DNA of 64,000 nucleotides, taken from the NCBI GenBank assembly GCA_963760285.1, contig CAVXCI010000001.1, positions 744,001 through 808,000 on the forward strand, written 5' to 3'. Position numbers and translations under genes: made by a program. Positions within the stretch are counted from its first letter, which is position 1. Every line of letters starts with the position of its first letter. Positions 36,179 to 45,890 of this stretch are shown here, piece by piece. Under the pieces are notes generated by a model that saw nothing but the letters and a program-made list of their open reading frames with translations, was not told where the DNA came from and searched no databases. Source of the DNA: PALSA-278 sp963760285. GTDB taxonomy: Bacteria; Acidobacteriota; Terriglobia; Acidiferrales; UBA7541.

Positions 36179-36312
36179 CTTCATCATGGACTGCCTGGCT
36201 AGATTTTTTGCGGAGCACAGGCAAACCATACGGCTCCTTTTCGGCTAACTTCTACAACGCGCGAAATAGGTTGGAGCGCCTCGCCCACATGACTGGTCGT
36301 CACAGAATCCTG

Positions 36313-37599
36313 CTACTTCGGAGCTTGCTTCACCGGCGAGAGTTCATATACGACGCCGACTCCGTACTGGCCGCCCCCGAACGTCGTGCCGTACAGATTG
36401 CCCTTGCTGTCTATGGTCAGACGGTCATCCGGCAGAATTCCGTCAGATCCCGCAAACGTGTGGACCACCTGGAATCCCCATTGTCCGTTGCTCTGCCGCC
36501 TCATGCCATACACCACACCGTCTCCGTCCGCCCCGCCTTCTCCCGTCACGCCGAATAGATCCCCGTGCTCATCAAACGCCACACCCTCCAGTGGAAGAAT
36601 CCCCTGCGCGTCGTTTGCCCCGAAGGCGCGCAAAATCTGCTCGTCAATTCTGTTACCAGCACGATGCTCCAGTTCAAACACGGTGCCGCACCCTCCGCCC
36701 TCGCAGCCAAGCCCGCCGCCCGATTCCGTAGTGCCATATAACCCCTTCTCGTACAGGGTTACACCTCCGTGGGGGCCGGCGCCGTCTTTACCCGTGCCGA
36801 AATCATGCAGCACAACTTCCTTCCATTGACCATCCGGCTTCGGCTGAAGAGCGAAAACTACGCCGCAGCCATTGCCGCAGGACCCATGGCCCGTTCCTCC
36901 TCCAGCCTCGCCAAATAGAATTCCCTTAGCGTCCAAAATCAGGCTGGCGCTGGGAGCATCTCCGTCAGAGCAATTGGGTTGGCTGCAGAAGGTGTAGAGT
37001 AAGGTGAAGGTCCAGCGATTGGAACCCGGCGTCAACTCGAACGCCGTGCCCGGAGAGCCCCCAGTCACCCCATAGAGGCCGCCAGCCGGATTTAGCGTCG
37101 GTGCATCCATGGGATTCCAGCCATCGGCACAGTCCGGCAGGGAGCAGAAGTTCCAAAGGATGCTTTCTGTCCATTCCCCGTTGGCCCCAGGTGTCAGTTC
37201 AAAGACGGTCCCATAATCATTGAGCCCGCCCCATGACGTTGTTCCGTATAGATTCCCAGCCCCATCACCGATCACTCCGGTGGGCTGATAGCCATCTCCC
37301 TGACCATAGAGGAAGCTGTGCAGTATCGTCTCCGTCCACTCCCCGTTCGCCCCCGGCGTCAACTCAAACACGGCTCCGTCGTTGTAGCCCCCGCCGCCGT
37401 TGGTTACGCCGTACAGATTGCCTTTTTGATCGAAGACCAATCCGCCCTGCGGCGCCACACCATCACCTGGCGATCCAAATCCATGCAGGACCTGTAACTG
37501 ATACTGCACCTGCCCATAAGCCGGCACTGACAGCGCCCATCCGATCGCCGCTAGGATGAGCGCCGGTCCGGCAGCTGCATATAACGTTCGTTCGCTCAT
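36313..37599 (-). CDS. GloVer-repeat secreted protein, copy 1
   Basis: 428 residues from the ATG at 37599. The signal peptide (LILAAIGWALSVPAYGQ) is followed by seven or eight repeats of about 50 residues built around GNLYGVTNGGG / GTVFELTPGANGEWTE / ILHSF, the Gloeo/Verruco (TIGR03803-type) repeat. Such repeats are thought to form an extracellular beta-propeller; the ligand is unknown. It lies 176 nt downstream of a phosphoesterase on the same strand, the same order as in the other two pairs. The last codons and about 35 nt after the stop are conserved with copy 2. Confidence 0.85.
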   Translation of the reverse strand: MSERTLYAAAGPALILAAIGWALSVPAYGQVQYQLQVLHGFGSPGDGVAPQGGLVFDQKGNLYGVTNGGGGYNDGAVFELTPGANGEWTETILHSFLYGQGDGYQPTGVIGDGAGNLYGTTSWGGLNDYGTVFELTPGANGEWTESILWNFCSLPDCADGWNPMDAPTLNPAGGLYGVTGGSPGTAFELTPGSNRWTFTLLYTFCSQPNCSDGDAPSASLILDAKGILFGEAGGGTGHGSCGNGCGVVFALQPKPDGQWKEVVLHDFGTGKDGAGPHGGVTLYEKGLYGTTESGGGLGCEGGGCGTVFELEHRAGNRIDEQILRAFGANDAQGILPLEGVAFDEHGDLFGVTGEGGADGDGVVYGMRRQSNGQWGFQVVHTFAGSDGILPDDRLTIDSKGNLYGTTFGGGQYGVGVVYELSPVKQAPK

Positions 37600-37775
37600 G
37601 CGCAACGGTCTCCAATATTCCCAAACATCACCGGGGGTAGGGCGACTTGCAGTTCTTCCTGGCCTCCACACCGGAGGATATCCTTTTCCGCAGTGCACAC
37701 AACGCTCGTGACGGCTCCCTTCGACCCTGCTTAAGACAGATGCGATGACTGTCTGGCCAGTTTTTCAACGAACAC

Positions 37776-39581
37776 CTAATCTTGCAGATCGATACCGTCA
37801 TCATCCGGATCCGCAGGGTAGTATGGGAAGCAACTGTTCACGTCCGTAGTGAAGCAAGACGAGGGATACTGCGCTCCTGTTATTGCCGTGAACGCGTGGG
37901 ATGTGGCACTGAAGAAATCCTCAAGTGGATATGGACTCGAGCCGCATGCACTAGGCGGGCACTCGAACTTGCCGTCCGGGGCGAAGTAGTCGGCATACGG
38001 ATAATTGCAGCCTAGACCAGTAGCATCGGCGATGCCACAGGTATTCTGACTGGTTGCAGGGTAGGGCGGCAGGCCAAACGCCCATTCGACGTAGCCGAGA
38101 ATGCTGCCGAAATCGTGGATGTACGGCGGGTTCTTGGTTTTGCCTTGTCCATTGTTAAGGTTACCGGATATGTAGCCCGGCGTGGCGTAAGTGGAAACGA
38201 CCAGCAACGGGACCCGGAAGCCATACACGTACCAGTCGCCGTTGTTATCGGTGACACCCGGGTACCCCACCTGGGGGTAAGAGCTGTTTGGGGGAAGGTA
38301 TGGCGCTATGTGGTCATACCAGCCACCCCAATCGTCCCAAGTGATAAGAATGGTCGTGTTGTTCCAGTATCCGCAGTCCGTTGTACCACCGACACTCTGG
38401 ACGCCGATAGCGTTCACAATCGCGGCTACCCACGAGGGACCGCCAACGGAGGGATACACTTTTTGATTGTTGTTAAGAATTAATGGGCCGGGGTGGTCCG
38501 ACCAGCTCCCGTCAGGAATCACCCAGCTTACAGCCGGCAGGGCGCTGCAGGTTGAAGCGTTGCAGTTTCCGCTGGTGCAATTGTTAATGTCGGTAAGGAT
38601 ATCTCCCACGGTATAGTCAACGTTGCTCCAGTCGGTGTTGCCGTTGGGGGGGCTGCAGGACCCGCCGTTAGGATCGAACGAGCAAATCGCCGACAGTGCG
38701 TTGGGCGCGGTCCAGATGTTGCTACGTTCTTGCCTTGATTGAATGTAGTACTTCCACGAGATACCGGCGCTGTCGAGCAGGTTCGCCATACTCGGATGGG
38801 TGTAACAAGGGAATCCGGCGTAGTTAGGTGCAAACATGCTAGGATCGTAGTAAGACGTTTCCGTGGGCCAAGGGTTCCCGGAAAAGTCGGTAGAGTAGAG
38901 ATCGTTCACCACGGTCCCCGACGGCGAGAAACACCCGGAAGTGTTGGTGGACGTGGGAATGCCGTTCACGGGAATCGTCGGGTTCTCCACGGCGAACAAT
39001 TGCCACTGGTTTTGATTAGCGACGCCCTGGCCATACCCCACTGGCGCCGACGTTCCCGAAAAGAGGAATTGATGCGCGAGAAAGCTCGGTCCTTGGTTGG
39101 TTTGAAACATGTAGTTGGCGAACCCATAGGTCTCCGCGATCTGCCAATACGGTGTAAGAGTCCCGTACCCCAGCTGGATGTTAACGGTGTTCTGCACATA
39201 TGTGTAGGTGGCATAACCGGAGCCCGTATAGCACGAAGCATACCCCGCCGTGACATTGCATGCGCCATCCCAATTTCCGTTGTCGTATGTCGGCTCGAAC
39301 CCCAGCATATGACCGTGTTGGGGATCGAAGCACGCATCCAAATCCGTCCCCTGCAGCGGGACCATCGTCTGCTGATGGCCTGTAGGCGTACAGTAGCCCG
39401 TAGCGGAAATGTCCGCTCCGTTTTTGATGAGGTTTGGATCCTGGTACAAGTTGTCCGGAGTGCGATTCTCCTGCACGATTATGATGATGTGCTGTGGTGC
39501 CGGCGCTTGCTGCCCAAAAGCAGCCAATGGGGAGAGGAAAATCAGAAGGAACAGTAAAACCTGGGTCAGTTTCGTGTTCAT
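37776..39581 (-). CDS. Secreted phosphoesterase (phospholipase C / acid phosphatase family), copy 1
   Basis: 601 residues from the ATG at 39581, with AAGGA about 8 nt upstream. Signal peptide VLLFLLIFLSPLAAFGQQ. Family motifs: HIIIIVQENRTPDNLY near the start of the mature protein, NQGPSFLAHQFLFSGTSAP, SWVIPDGSWSDHPG, ITWDDWGGWYDHI and PPYIHDFGSILGYVEWAFGL. These match the alkaline-phosphatase-superfamily phosphoesterases (PF04185) that cleave phospholipids or phosphomonoesters outside the cytoplasm. The C-terminus ends in an acidic DPDDDGIDLQD tail shared by all three copies. First gene of its pair. Confidence 0.87.
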   Translation of the reverse strand: MNTKLTQVLLFLLIFLSPLAAFGQQAPAPQHIIIIVQENRTPDNLYQDPNLIKNGADISATGYCTPTGHQQTMVPLQGTDLDACFDPQHGHMLGFEPTYDNGNWDGACNVTAGYASCYTGSGYATYTYVQNTVNIQLGYGTLTPYWQIAETYGFANYMFQTNQGPSFLAHQFLFSGTSAPVGYGQGVANQNQWQLFAVENPTIPVNGIPTSTNTSGCFSPSGTVVNDLYSTDFSGNPWPTETSYYDPSMFAPNYAGFPCYTHPSMANLLDSAGISWKYYIQSRQERSNIWTAPNALSAICSFDPNGGSCSPPNGNTDWSNVDYTVGDILTDINNCTSGNCNASTCSALPAVSWVIPDGSWSDHPGPLILNNNQKVYPSVGGPSWVAAIVNAIGVQSVGGTTDCGYWNNTTILITWDDWGGWYDHIAPYLPPNSSYPQVGYPGVTDNNGDWYVYGFRVPLLVVSTYATPGYISGNLNNGQGKTKNPPYIHDFGSILGYVEWAFGLPPYPATSQNTCGIADATGLGCNYPYADYFAPDGKFECPPSACGSSPYPLEDFFSATSHAFTAITGAQYPSSCFTTDVNSCFPYYPADPDDDGIDLQD

Positions 39582-39876
39582 GTGAACCGTCCTTGTCCCA
39601 CTCAAAAGCGGAAACTCTTCGTTCAGGCTTCCCGGTTGAAACAACTGGAACCCGCTTTTTTCGAAAGCCCGGAGGGTCTCAGTTCTGCCGGGGTAGGGAG
39701 TGTCGAAACCTTGGCTGCTGGTCGGAGAGGCCGGTCGCGGGCGCCAAACCTAAAGACCGAGAAGTAGTCTTGTGCGTCTTTGTGTCGAACGGGCCTAGTC
39801 AAGAAACCCAGAAGGCTGAAAAGACGAAACCTATTGTAGCATTACTGTCAAGGGAAATCTGTCGGACTAATGTCAA
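39582..39876 (-). promoter_or_regulatory. Leader and upstream element of phosphoesterase copy 1
   Basis: Read on the plus strand, TTGTAGC-ATTA-CTGTCAA (39834-39851) and CTGTCGG-ACTA-ATGTCAA (39859-39876) are two 7-4-7 direct-repeat boxes with 11-bp period, similar in form to PhoB boxes. The first lies 253 nt from the start codon. A hairpin (arms 39626-39632 and 39647-39653, inner stem GTTG-AAA-CAAC) sits 45-72 nt before the start, as in copy 2. Much of the leader between them aligns with copies 2 and 3. Confidence 0.5.
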
Positions 39877-40065
39877 GGACTGATTTTTTTAGACAGTGAT
39901 TCTGAGAGGTTTTATGCAACTGAGGCATGCGGTGCGAACGCCCTACAAAAGCTGTGGTGCGCAATAATTCCGTCCGACTCCACAAGTCGCTGTCATTTCT
40001 AGTGTTAACGCGCGCTTTGCTGTAGCTCGCGTCTGTGTACTTTTCCTGGATATCATGCCACCATT

Positions 40066-41193
40066 ATGCTTCGAATACGGTCGTGTTTTCTTCTGCGAAT
40101 CCCCTCAGCAGCTCTCGAGTTGTGTGTTGAAATGCTTTGGTTCTTGACAGGCTTGCTCCGTGCCCGCGAGACCTTGGCGGCTGAAAACCTGTTCCTCCGC
40201 AAACAACTGGCCTTCTATGCGGAGCGTAAGGTTCATCCGCGCCGGCTGGATAATGCCGCGCGATTTTGTCTCGCAGTCTGGTCCCGGCTATTTGACTGGA
40301 GAGATGCCTTGCTGATTGTTAAACCAGACACGCTGATCCGCTGGCACCGTTTGGGATTTAAGCTGTTTTGGAGGTGGAAATCGAAAGTGGGACGACCCCG
40401 ACTGCCAAGAAATATCCGTGACTTGATTGCACGCATGGTCCGTGAGAATCCTACTTGGGGACAGGCACGAATCGCCGCCGAGCTATCTGTCAAACTCGGC
40501 ATTCGCGTGTCTCCGCGCACAGTGCGTGCCTATTGGCCTGCCGATCCCGATTATCCTGGACCTCGAAGAGTATCCTCGCAACAGTGGAAGACCTTCGTGA
40601 GAAATCACTCCCACGCTATCGTAGCCTGTGACTTTTTCGTGGCTGTGACGGCCACGTTCAGGATTCTTTACGTGTTCGTGGCGATGGAAGTCGGCAGCCG
40701 GCGGATTCTGCATTTCAACGTGACGGCGCATCCGACTGCGGAGTGGACCATACAGCAATTCCGAGAAGCCATCCCCGGCGATCATCCGTATCGATTTCTG
40801 ATACATGATCGGGATTCGATTTTCTCCGCAGAGCTGGACGAATCCCTGACATCATTCGGGCTGAAAGTGTTGAGGACGCCAGTCCGAGCACCAAAAGCCA
40901 ATGCCTATTGCGAGCGGCTGGTGGGTACGATTCGCCGTGAGTGTCTGGACTTCGTCATTCCCTTCGGTGAAAAGCATCTGCGACGAATCCTCCGCGAGTG
41001 GGTCAGCCACTACAACTGCGGTCGGCCACACTCAGCTTTGGGTCCCGGCATTCCTGCTCCGATGGAAGACTCACGCCCATTTCTCGTAGGAAATGTTCAT
41101 AGACACGAGCTCCCTACTTGGGCACGAATTGCCTCCCGCGCGATTCTCAGCGGATTGCACCACGAATACCGACTGGATCGAATCGCAGCGTAG
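40066..41193 (+). CDS. IS integrase-core (DDE) transposase
   Basis: Up to 375 residues; an internal ATG at 40132 is an alternative start. A helical N-terminus (AENLFLRKQLAFYAERK) is followed by an HTH region (NPTWGQARIAAELSVKLGIRVS) and an rve catalytic core: VACDFFVAVTATF (Asp1), FLIHDRDSIFS (Asp2), ANAYCERLVGTIRRECLD (Glu). It ends with the NYNCGRPHSALG-like motif HYNCGRPHSALG. It is the one-ORF 'integrase core' type common in Acidobacteriota. I could not define terminal inverted repeats. A truncated relative is at 7481. Confidence 0.85.
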   Translation: MLRIRSCFLLRIPSAALELCVEMLWFLTGLLRARETLAAENLFLRKQLAFYAERKVHPRRLDNAARFCLAVWSRLFDWRDALLIVKPDTLIRWHRLGFKLFWRWKSKVGRPRLPRNIRDLIARMVRENPTWGQARIAAELSVKLGIRVSPRTVRAYWPADPDYPGPRRVSSQQWKTFVRNHSHAIVACDFFVAVTATFRILYVFVAMEVGSRRILHFNVTAHPTAEWTIQQFREAIPGDHPYRFLIHDRDSIFSAELDESLTSFGLKVLRTPVRAPKANAYCERLVGTIRRECLDFVIPFGEKHLRRILREWVSHYNCGRPHSALGPGIPAPMEDSRPFLVGNVHRHELPTWARIASRAILSGLHHEYRLDRIAA

Positions 41194-41499
41194 ATTCAGA
41201 GAACGGAGCAGCGCAGATGACGCGATGCTCGCCACGGCGCCCCGCGCCGCCGGTGTGCTCGCGCAAAGCCATCGACTTGATTGCCAGCCGCAGATACGAG
41301 GGGTCTGAGAGAATCCGCGAAGGCCACTCTTGCATCAATCTCACTTTTTCAGCGGTGCTTTGATGTGCGGAAAGCATTTTTGCGTATGACAGGAAGGATT
41401 CGCATAACGCCGCAGGATGCCACACGCCGACGGAGAAGGACAAACCCTTAATTCTCATTGCGATTCGGGTAGGATTACTGGCCGTCCAGAATTTTTGCG
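41194..41499. other. Unassigned sequence between two transposase genes
   Basis: A minus-strand frame across 41217-41460 (phrases WHPAALCESFLSYAKMLSA and EWPSRILSDPSYLRLAIKSM) has protein-like composition but no family match that I know. It overlaps a transposase remnant at its other end. It may be a gene fragment stranded between insertion sequences. Confidence 0.3.
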
Positions 41500-41731
41500 G
41501 AGGACAGTGGAGAGTTGCCGCCGAGACTTGCTGGATCACGTCATTGCTTTCAACGAGGAACACCTGCGGAGATTGCTTCGGGACTACGTTCGGTATTACC
41601 ACGAGGACCGAACTCATCTGAGTTTGGCCAAAGACACGCCGGGCGGGCGGCCTCCCTCGACTGGACACGGCCAAATCATCTCGTCCCCACGGCTGGGCGG
41701 CGTGCATCACCGCTACGAGCGAGCAGCATAG
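41500..41731 (+). pseudogene. C-terminal remnant of a second integrase-core transposase
   Basis: It reads ESCRRDLLDHVIAFNEEHLR, then LLRDYVRYYHEDRTHLSLAK and ends VHHRYERAA. This is the usual end of integrase-core transposases, with the catalytic Glu region already altered (ES for ER). The N-terminal two thirds are missing. It is a different element from the intact gene just upstream. Confidence 0.75.
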
Positions 41732-41959
41732 TCCATCGCACCTGAAACGAAGAAGAGCATCTCCCGCAGATAAAATCGATGGGAAAGTGTCGCTGCTCGG
41801 GCCACGAAAGCAGTGGCTTCAATTTCTAGGATAGAATCTCGAAGGTCACCACCAGGCCTGCGCTGTGCTCAGCTCTTCTTTTTTGACACGGACGGAATTA
41901 TGGCGAAGGACAACGGGCTGAAGTGCCTCACCTACATGATTGGTCGTCACAGAATCCTT

Positions 41960-43244
41960 CTACTTTGGAGCTTGCGTCACCGGCGAGAGTTCGAAGACCA
42001 CGCCGCCTTCGCCGGGACCGCCGCTCATAGTCGTTCCGTAGAGATTGCCTTCGCTGTCAACCGTCAGACCATATTCCGGTAGAGCTCCGTCCGAGTAGTC
42101 AAACGAATGCAGTACCGCGAATCCCCATTTGTCATCGTCCTGCGGTTTCATGCCATACACTGTGCCACATCCGCAGTCGGGCGATCCGCCTCCACTGGTC
42201 ACGCCGAACATATCTCTTTCCGCGTCGAACACGACACCGCCCGATGGCTCGCTCCCCTGGGCTCCGTTCGCGCCGAAGCTGCGCAGGATTTGCTCCTGAA
42301 GGCCATTCCCGGAACCCCGCGTCAAGTCATACACCGTGCCGACGAAGTGCTGCCCACCCGTCACCGTCGTACCATACAATCCGCCCGCGTGCAGGGCCAG
42401 TCCTCCGCTAGGGATTGCGCCATCGTAATTGTTATTATTCGACTGGAAGGAATACAACAACTCCTCCTTCCACTGGCCGCGCGGCAAAGGATGCAAGCCG
42501 AATACGACACCGCAGCCTTTCTGACCGCAGAACCCGTCTTGTATCCCTCCCCCGTATGTAGAACCATACAGATTTCCGTCGGCATCCACAGTAAGGGGGC
42601 CATTGGGGTACTCCCCGTCGCTGCAGTTGGGCTGGCTACAGAATGTATATAGCGTCGTCAGCATCCAGCCGTTGGAAGTTGGCTTTAGTTGGAAGGCGGT
42701 TTCGCCCGTAACCCCATATAGAACATTCCCAGGCCCTGAGGCTTGGGGCCGCTGCGCCGGTGCCATCGGCGCAATTTGGCAGGGAGCAAAAACTGTAAAG
42801 GATGCTTTCCGTCCACCCGCCCGACCCGTGAGTTAACTCAAAAACAGTGCCATATTCATTAGCGCCGCCGCCGGATGTGGTCCCGTACAAATTTCCCGTT
42901 GCATCCATAACCAGGCCGGTGGGATTATAGCCGTCGGCTGGGTCATTCATTGGGAAATTGTGGATTATGGATTCTGTCCATTGGCCATTGGCTCCCGGCG
43001 ACAGCTCGAATATGATTCCGCCGTTGTAAGCCCCGCCCGAGGCGGGTCCATACAGGTTGCCCTGCGGGTCACGGACCAACGGGCCTTGCGGGGCGAGTCC
43101 ATCAGTTGGCGGGTCAAAAACGAACCCGTGCAGAATTTTGAATTGATACTGCACAGGCGCTTGGGCCGACATCGGGAAACCCCATGTGGCGGCCACGAAG
43201 GGCAAGGTCACCCCGACGAGTGCTCGTAATACACGCTGGCGCAT
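41960..43244 (-). pseudogene. GloVer-repeat secreted protein, copy 2 (one frameshift)
   Basis: The first part (43244 to about 42740) has a signal peptide and repeats such as GNLYGPASGGAYNGGIIFEL. The second (about 42760-41960) carries GNLYGSTYGGG, GGLYGTTVTGGQ and GNLYGTTMSGG. The break sits at CCTCAGGGCCTGGG near 42740, and removing one base rejoins the frames. The rebuilt protein is about 425 residues, like copies 1 and 3. It follows phosphoesterase copy 2 by 104 nt on the same strand. Probably an extracellular propeller if the shift is a read error. Confidence 0.8.
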
Positions 43245-43348
43245 AAACTCAACCTCCTAGCTGGGTCGGAGGCTGGTTCAGGGGTGGTGTCCGCTTGCTG
43301 CCACGCTCTGCGATCATTTTACACCCCCGATCGTGCCCAGCCACACCC

Positions 43349-45136
43349 TCATTCATCGTCCGGATCCGCGGGGTAGTCGGGGAAGCAATGCACCGTGTTC
43401 ACATTCGCTATCTGGAAACAAGTCGGATTGTACTTCGCGCCAGTTATTTGCAGGAAAGAGCGAGGTGTCGTGAGATTGAAAAAGTCGGAAAGTGGATATG
43501 GGCAGGTGCTCGGTGGACATCCGCCAAGCAGGCCTTGGGTATATACGTAGAAGGCTGGGCTATCCAGCGCAAAGAAGTCCGCATAGGGATACTCGCAGTT
43601 CTGATCTGTGAAATATTCAATGCCGCACGGGTATGGTGTCCCTGGAGTGAATGTATTGAGGCCAAACGTGTACTCAACAAAGCCGAGAATGCTGCCGAAG
43701 TCGTGGATGTAGGGCGGTGTCTCGCCTTGGTAATTGTTCGGGTTGATGGAACCGGAAATGTAGTTCTGGGTGTACTGTGAAACAATCAGGAGCGGGACCC
43801 GGAAGCCGTACGTGTACCAGAGGCCGTTCTTGTTGCTGACATTCGGATATCCGCCGGTATATCCTTCGTACGGCGCCACGTGATCGAAAAAACCGCCCCA
43901 ATCGTCCCACGTGATGAGAACCACGGTGTTGCCAAAGCCGGCAAGGCCGCCCGGCGGCGTGTCGCAAGTTTTCGTGGCCCCGACGGCATTTACGATCGCC
44001 GCGACCCAGGAAGGACCGCCGTCGGCATCCGTTTGGCCTTGCGAATCTACTCCGGGGTGATCCGACCACTGCCCATCCGGAATCACCCAACTCACTGCAG
44101 GTAGGTTGCAATTGTCGATATCGTACAAGATATCCCCAAGTTCGTCGTCGACATATTGCCAGTCGCCGTTGCCGCTGCCGCTGCTGCATTTACCATTGAC
44201 AGGTTGGCAGATGGCACTGAGCGCGTTTGGCGCGGTCCAGATGCTGTTATCATAGCTGGGCGATTCGATGTAGTATTTCCACGAGATTGGATTCGGCGTA
44301 GCATGGTCGAGCAGGTCGGCCAAGCTCGCGTGATTGTAACAGGGATATCCGCTATTGTAGAGATAGTCCTCATCCGGGAAAGTCGGGTCCGGTGCTCCTT
44401 GAGAACTTATTAGATAAGATATGTTCTGTGGCGAATCAGATGAGGCACATCCACCCTCTAGGTTCCCGCCTGTCGGGTTTTCCGCGGCGAATTCCCAGTA
44501 GTACGTGGAAGGGTATGCCACGGGCGCCGAAGTACCCGAGAAAAGAAATTGATGCGCGAGGAAACTCGGCCCTTGGTTTGTCTGGAACGTGTAGTTCGCA
44601 AATCCGTAGTTCTCTGCTATTTGAAAATATGGATCCAAAAGGTGATTGTTAGGATACGGGCTCCAAGATGGGTTCTGTGGGCTATTCACAAAAGTGTAGT
44701 TGTCGCTGTCGTCGGGGTAGTGGCCGTTGCAAAAATAATGATCGGCCTGTACTCTGCACTGGTTATCCCAGGCTCTGCCGCTTGTGGCATTCGGATCATA
44801 GGAACCTTCGAAAGCAGAGAGGTGAGAATGATCGGGGTTAGCGCAAAATGATAGCGGGGCTCCAACGAGTGGCAGATACCCGTTCCCTCCCTTGTCAGCA
44901 TCCCTGCAGATTGCGTTAGAGACATTCGGATTTCCAGGGAGAATGTCCCCGCCCTGATTGTTGGCGTATAAATTTGTGTCGAGATTAAACAGGTTATCCG
45001 GCGTCCTGTTTTCCTGGACGACTATGATCACGTGCTCAACCCACGTGCGGGGATCAGGTGCCGACTGTGGGAAGGCAGAAGCTCCCTTAGCGATTGCCAG
45101 AGTGAGCAGAAACGCCTGCGCAAGTTTCTTGGTCAT
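43349..45136 (-). CDS. Secreted phosphoesterase (phospholipase C / acid phosphatase family), copy 2
   Basis: 595 residues. AAGGAGGG lies 6 nt before the ATG at 45136. Signal peptide LAQAFLLTLAIAKGASAFPQ. Motifs in family order: HVIIVVQENRTPDNLF, NQGPSFLAHQFLFSGTSAPV, AVSWVIPDGQWSDHPG, ITWDDWGGFFDHVAP, PPYIHDFGSILGFVEYTFGL. It ends in an acidic DPDDE tail. It shares overall layout with copies 1 and 3 but has diverged considerably in loops, so the duplications are not recent. Its promoter region faces that of copy 3 across 754 nt. Confidence 0.87.
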   Translation of the reverse strand: MTKKLAQAFLLTLAIAKGASAFPQSAPDPRTWVEHVIIVVQENRTPDNLFNLDTNLYANNQGGDILPGNPNVSNAICRDADKGGNGYLPLVGAPLSFCANPDHSHLSAFEGSYDPNATSGRAWDNQCRVQADHYFCNGHYPDDSDNYTFVNSPQNPSWSPYPNNHLLDPYFQIAENYGFANYTFQTNQGPSFLAHQFLFSGTSAPVAYPSTYYWEFAAENPTGGNLEGGCASSDSPQNISYLISSQGAPDPTFPDEDYLYNSGYPCYNHASLADLLDHATPNPISWKYYIESPSYDNSIWTAPNALSAICQPVNGKCSSGSGNGDWQYVDDELGDILYDIDNCNLPAVSWVIPDGQWSDHPGVDSQGQTDADGGPSWVAAIVNAVGATKTCDTPPGGLAGFGNTVVLITWDDWGGFFDHVAPYEGYTGGYPNVSNKNGLWYTYGFRVPLLIVSQYTQNYISGSINPNNYQGETPPYIHDFGSILGFVEYTFGLNTFTPGTPYPCGIEYFTDQNCEYPYADFFALDSPAFYVYTQGLLGGCPPSTCPYPLSDFFNLTTPRSFLQITGAKYNPTCFQIANVNTVHCFPDYPADPDDE

Positions 45137-45890
45137 TTGCGACCCTCCTTGTGCAGCTCGAAGCGGGCTTTTTCGTTCAGGGATTCCTGACGAGATAACA
45201 GGAATCCACTGTTTTGGAAGCCCGGAGGATTTTCTCTTCCGCCGGGGAGGGGAGCGTCAATACCTTGGCTGCTAGTCGGAGAGAGTTAATCGCGAACCTT
45301 AACTAAAAGCCGAGGAGCAGCCTCGTGCATTGGCATGTCGGGCACGCCCGCTCAAGAGCGGAGATTAGTCCCGATAGGCAATTGGTATTTTAACACTATT
45401 GTCAAGTATTATCTGCTGCATTTCATATGTTGAACATTTGACATGCATCTCGCGATGTACTCAAGGTCTAAGCGATTAGATTCCTTTTGGGCATCTCCCG
45501 TGGAGAGCACCCATTCGCATGCCGGTGAGTTTTGGAGGGAACAGCAACTTTGGCGTGTACTTTCTCTTCCTTTGAAATCTCAAGGCGCAATCATAACCGA
45601 GGCAAAAGGCATACTTCTCACGATTCCTTCTTGACAGTGGTGCTAAAACATAACTCGCGTTTCGTTTGGCTAACGACTCGGCCTGTCTGACATGCGAATG
45701 CACGACACTCCTCCCCGGCCTCTGGTTAATGCGCCGCCACGCCCTCCCCGAACAGCAGGCAGACTACTCGTGCTCCCTACGCCGGCACGAAGTGAGACAC
45801 CCCCCGACCATCGAAGGACGTATTTAACTCACGGAGAAGCCTCTGACTGAATGAACTTCCGCCTCTGAGCGACACAAGGAGAGTCCCCCC
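45137..45890. promoter_or_regulatory. Shared divergent control region of phosphoesterase copies 2 and 3
   Basis: No gene. For copy 2 the element TTTTAAC-ACTA-TTGTCAA (plus strand, 45388-45405) lies 252 nt from its start codon, and a perfect 9-bp hairpin GGATTCCTG/CAGGAATCC (45181-45189, 45199-45207) lies 45-71 nt upstream of it. For copy 3 the element TTGACAG-TGGT-GCTAAAA is at 45631-45648, 243 nt upstream. Blocks such as GACATGC-AATGCACGA and CAGCAG-CA are shared among the leaders of all three copies. In each case the element has the same orientation relative to its gene. Confidence 0.5.

Noticed and set aside
39834..39876. TTGACA words read as sigma-70 -35 boxes with TACAAT/TAAAAT as -10
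   Set aside because: The spacing is only 7 nt in all three copies and no -10 is found at 16-18 nt, so a regulator site is preferred to a plain promoter.
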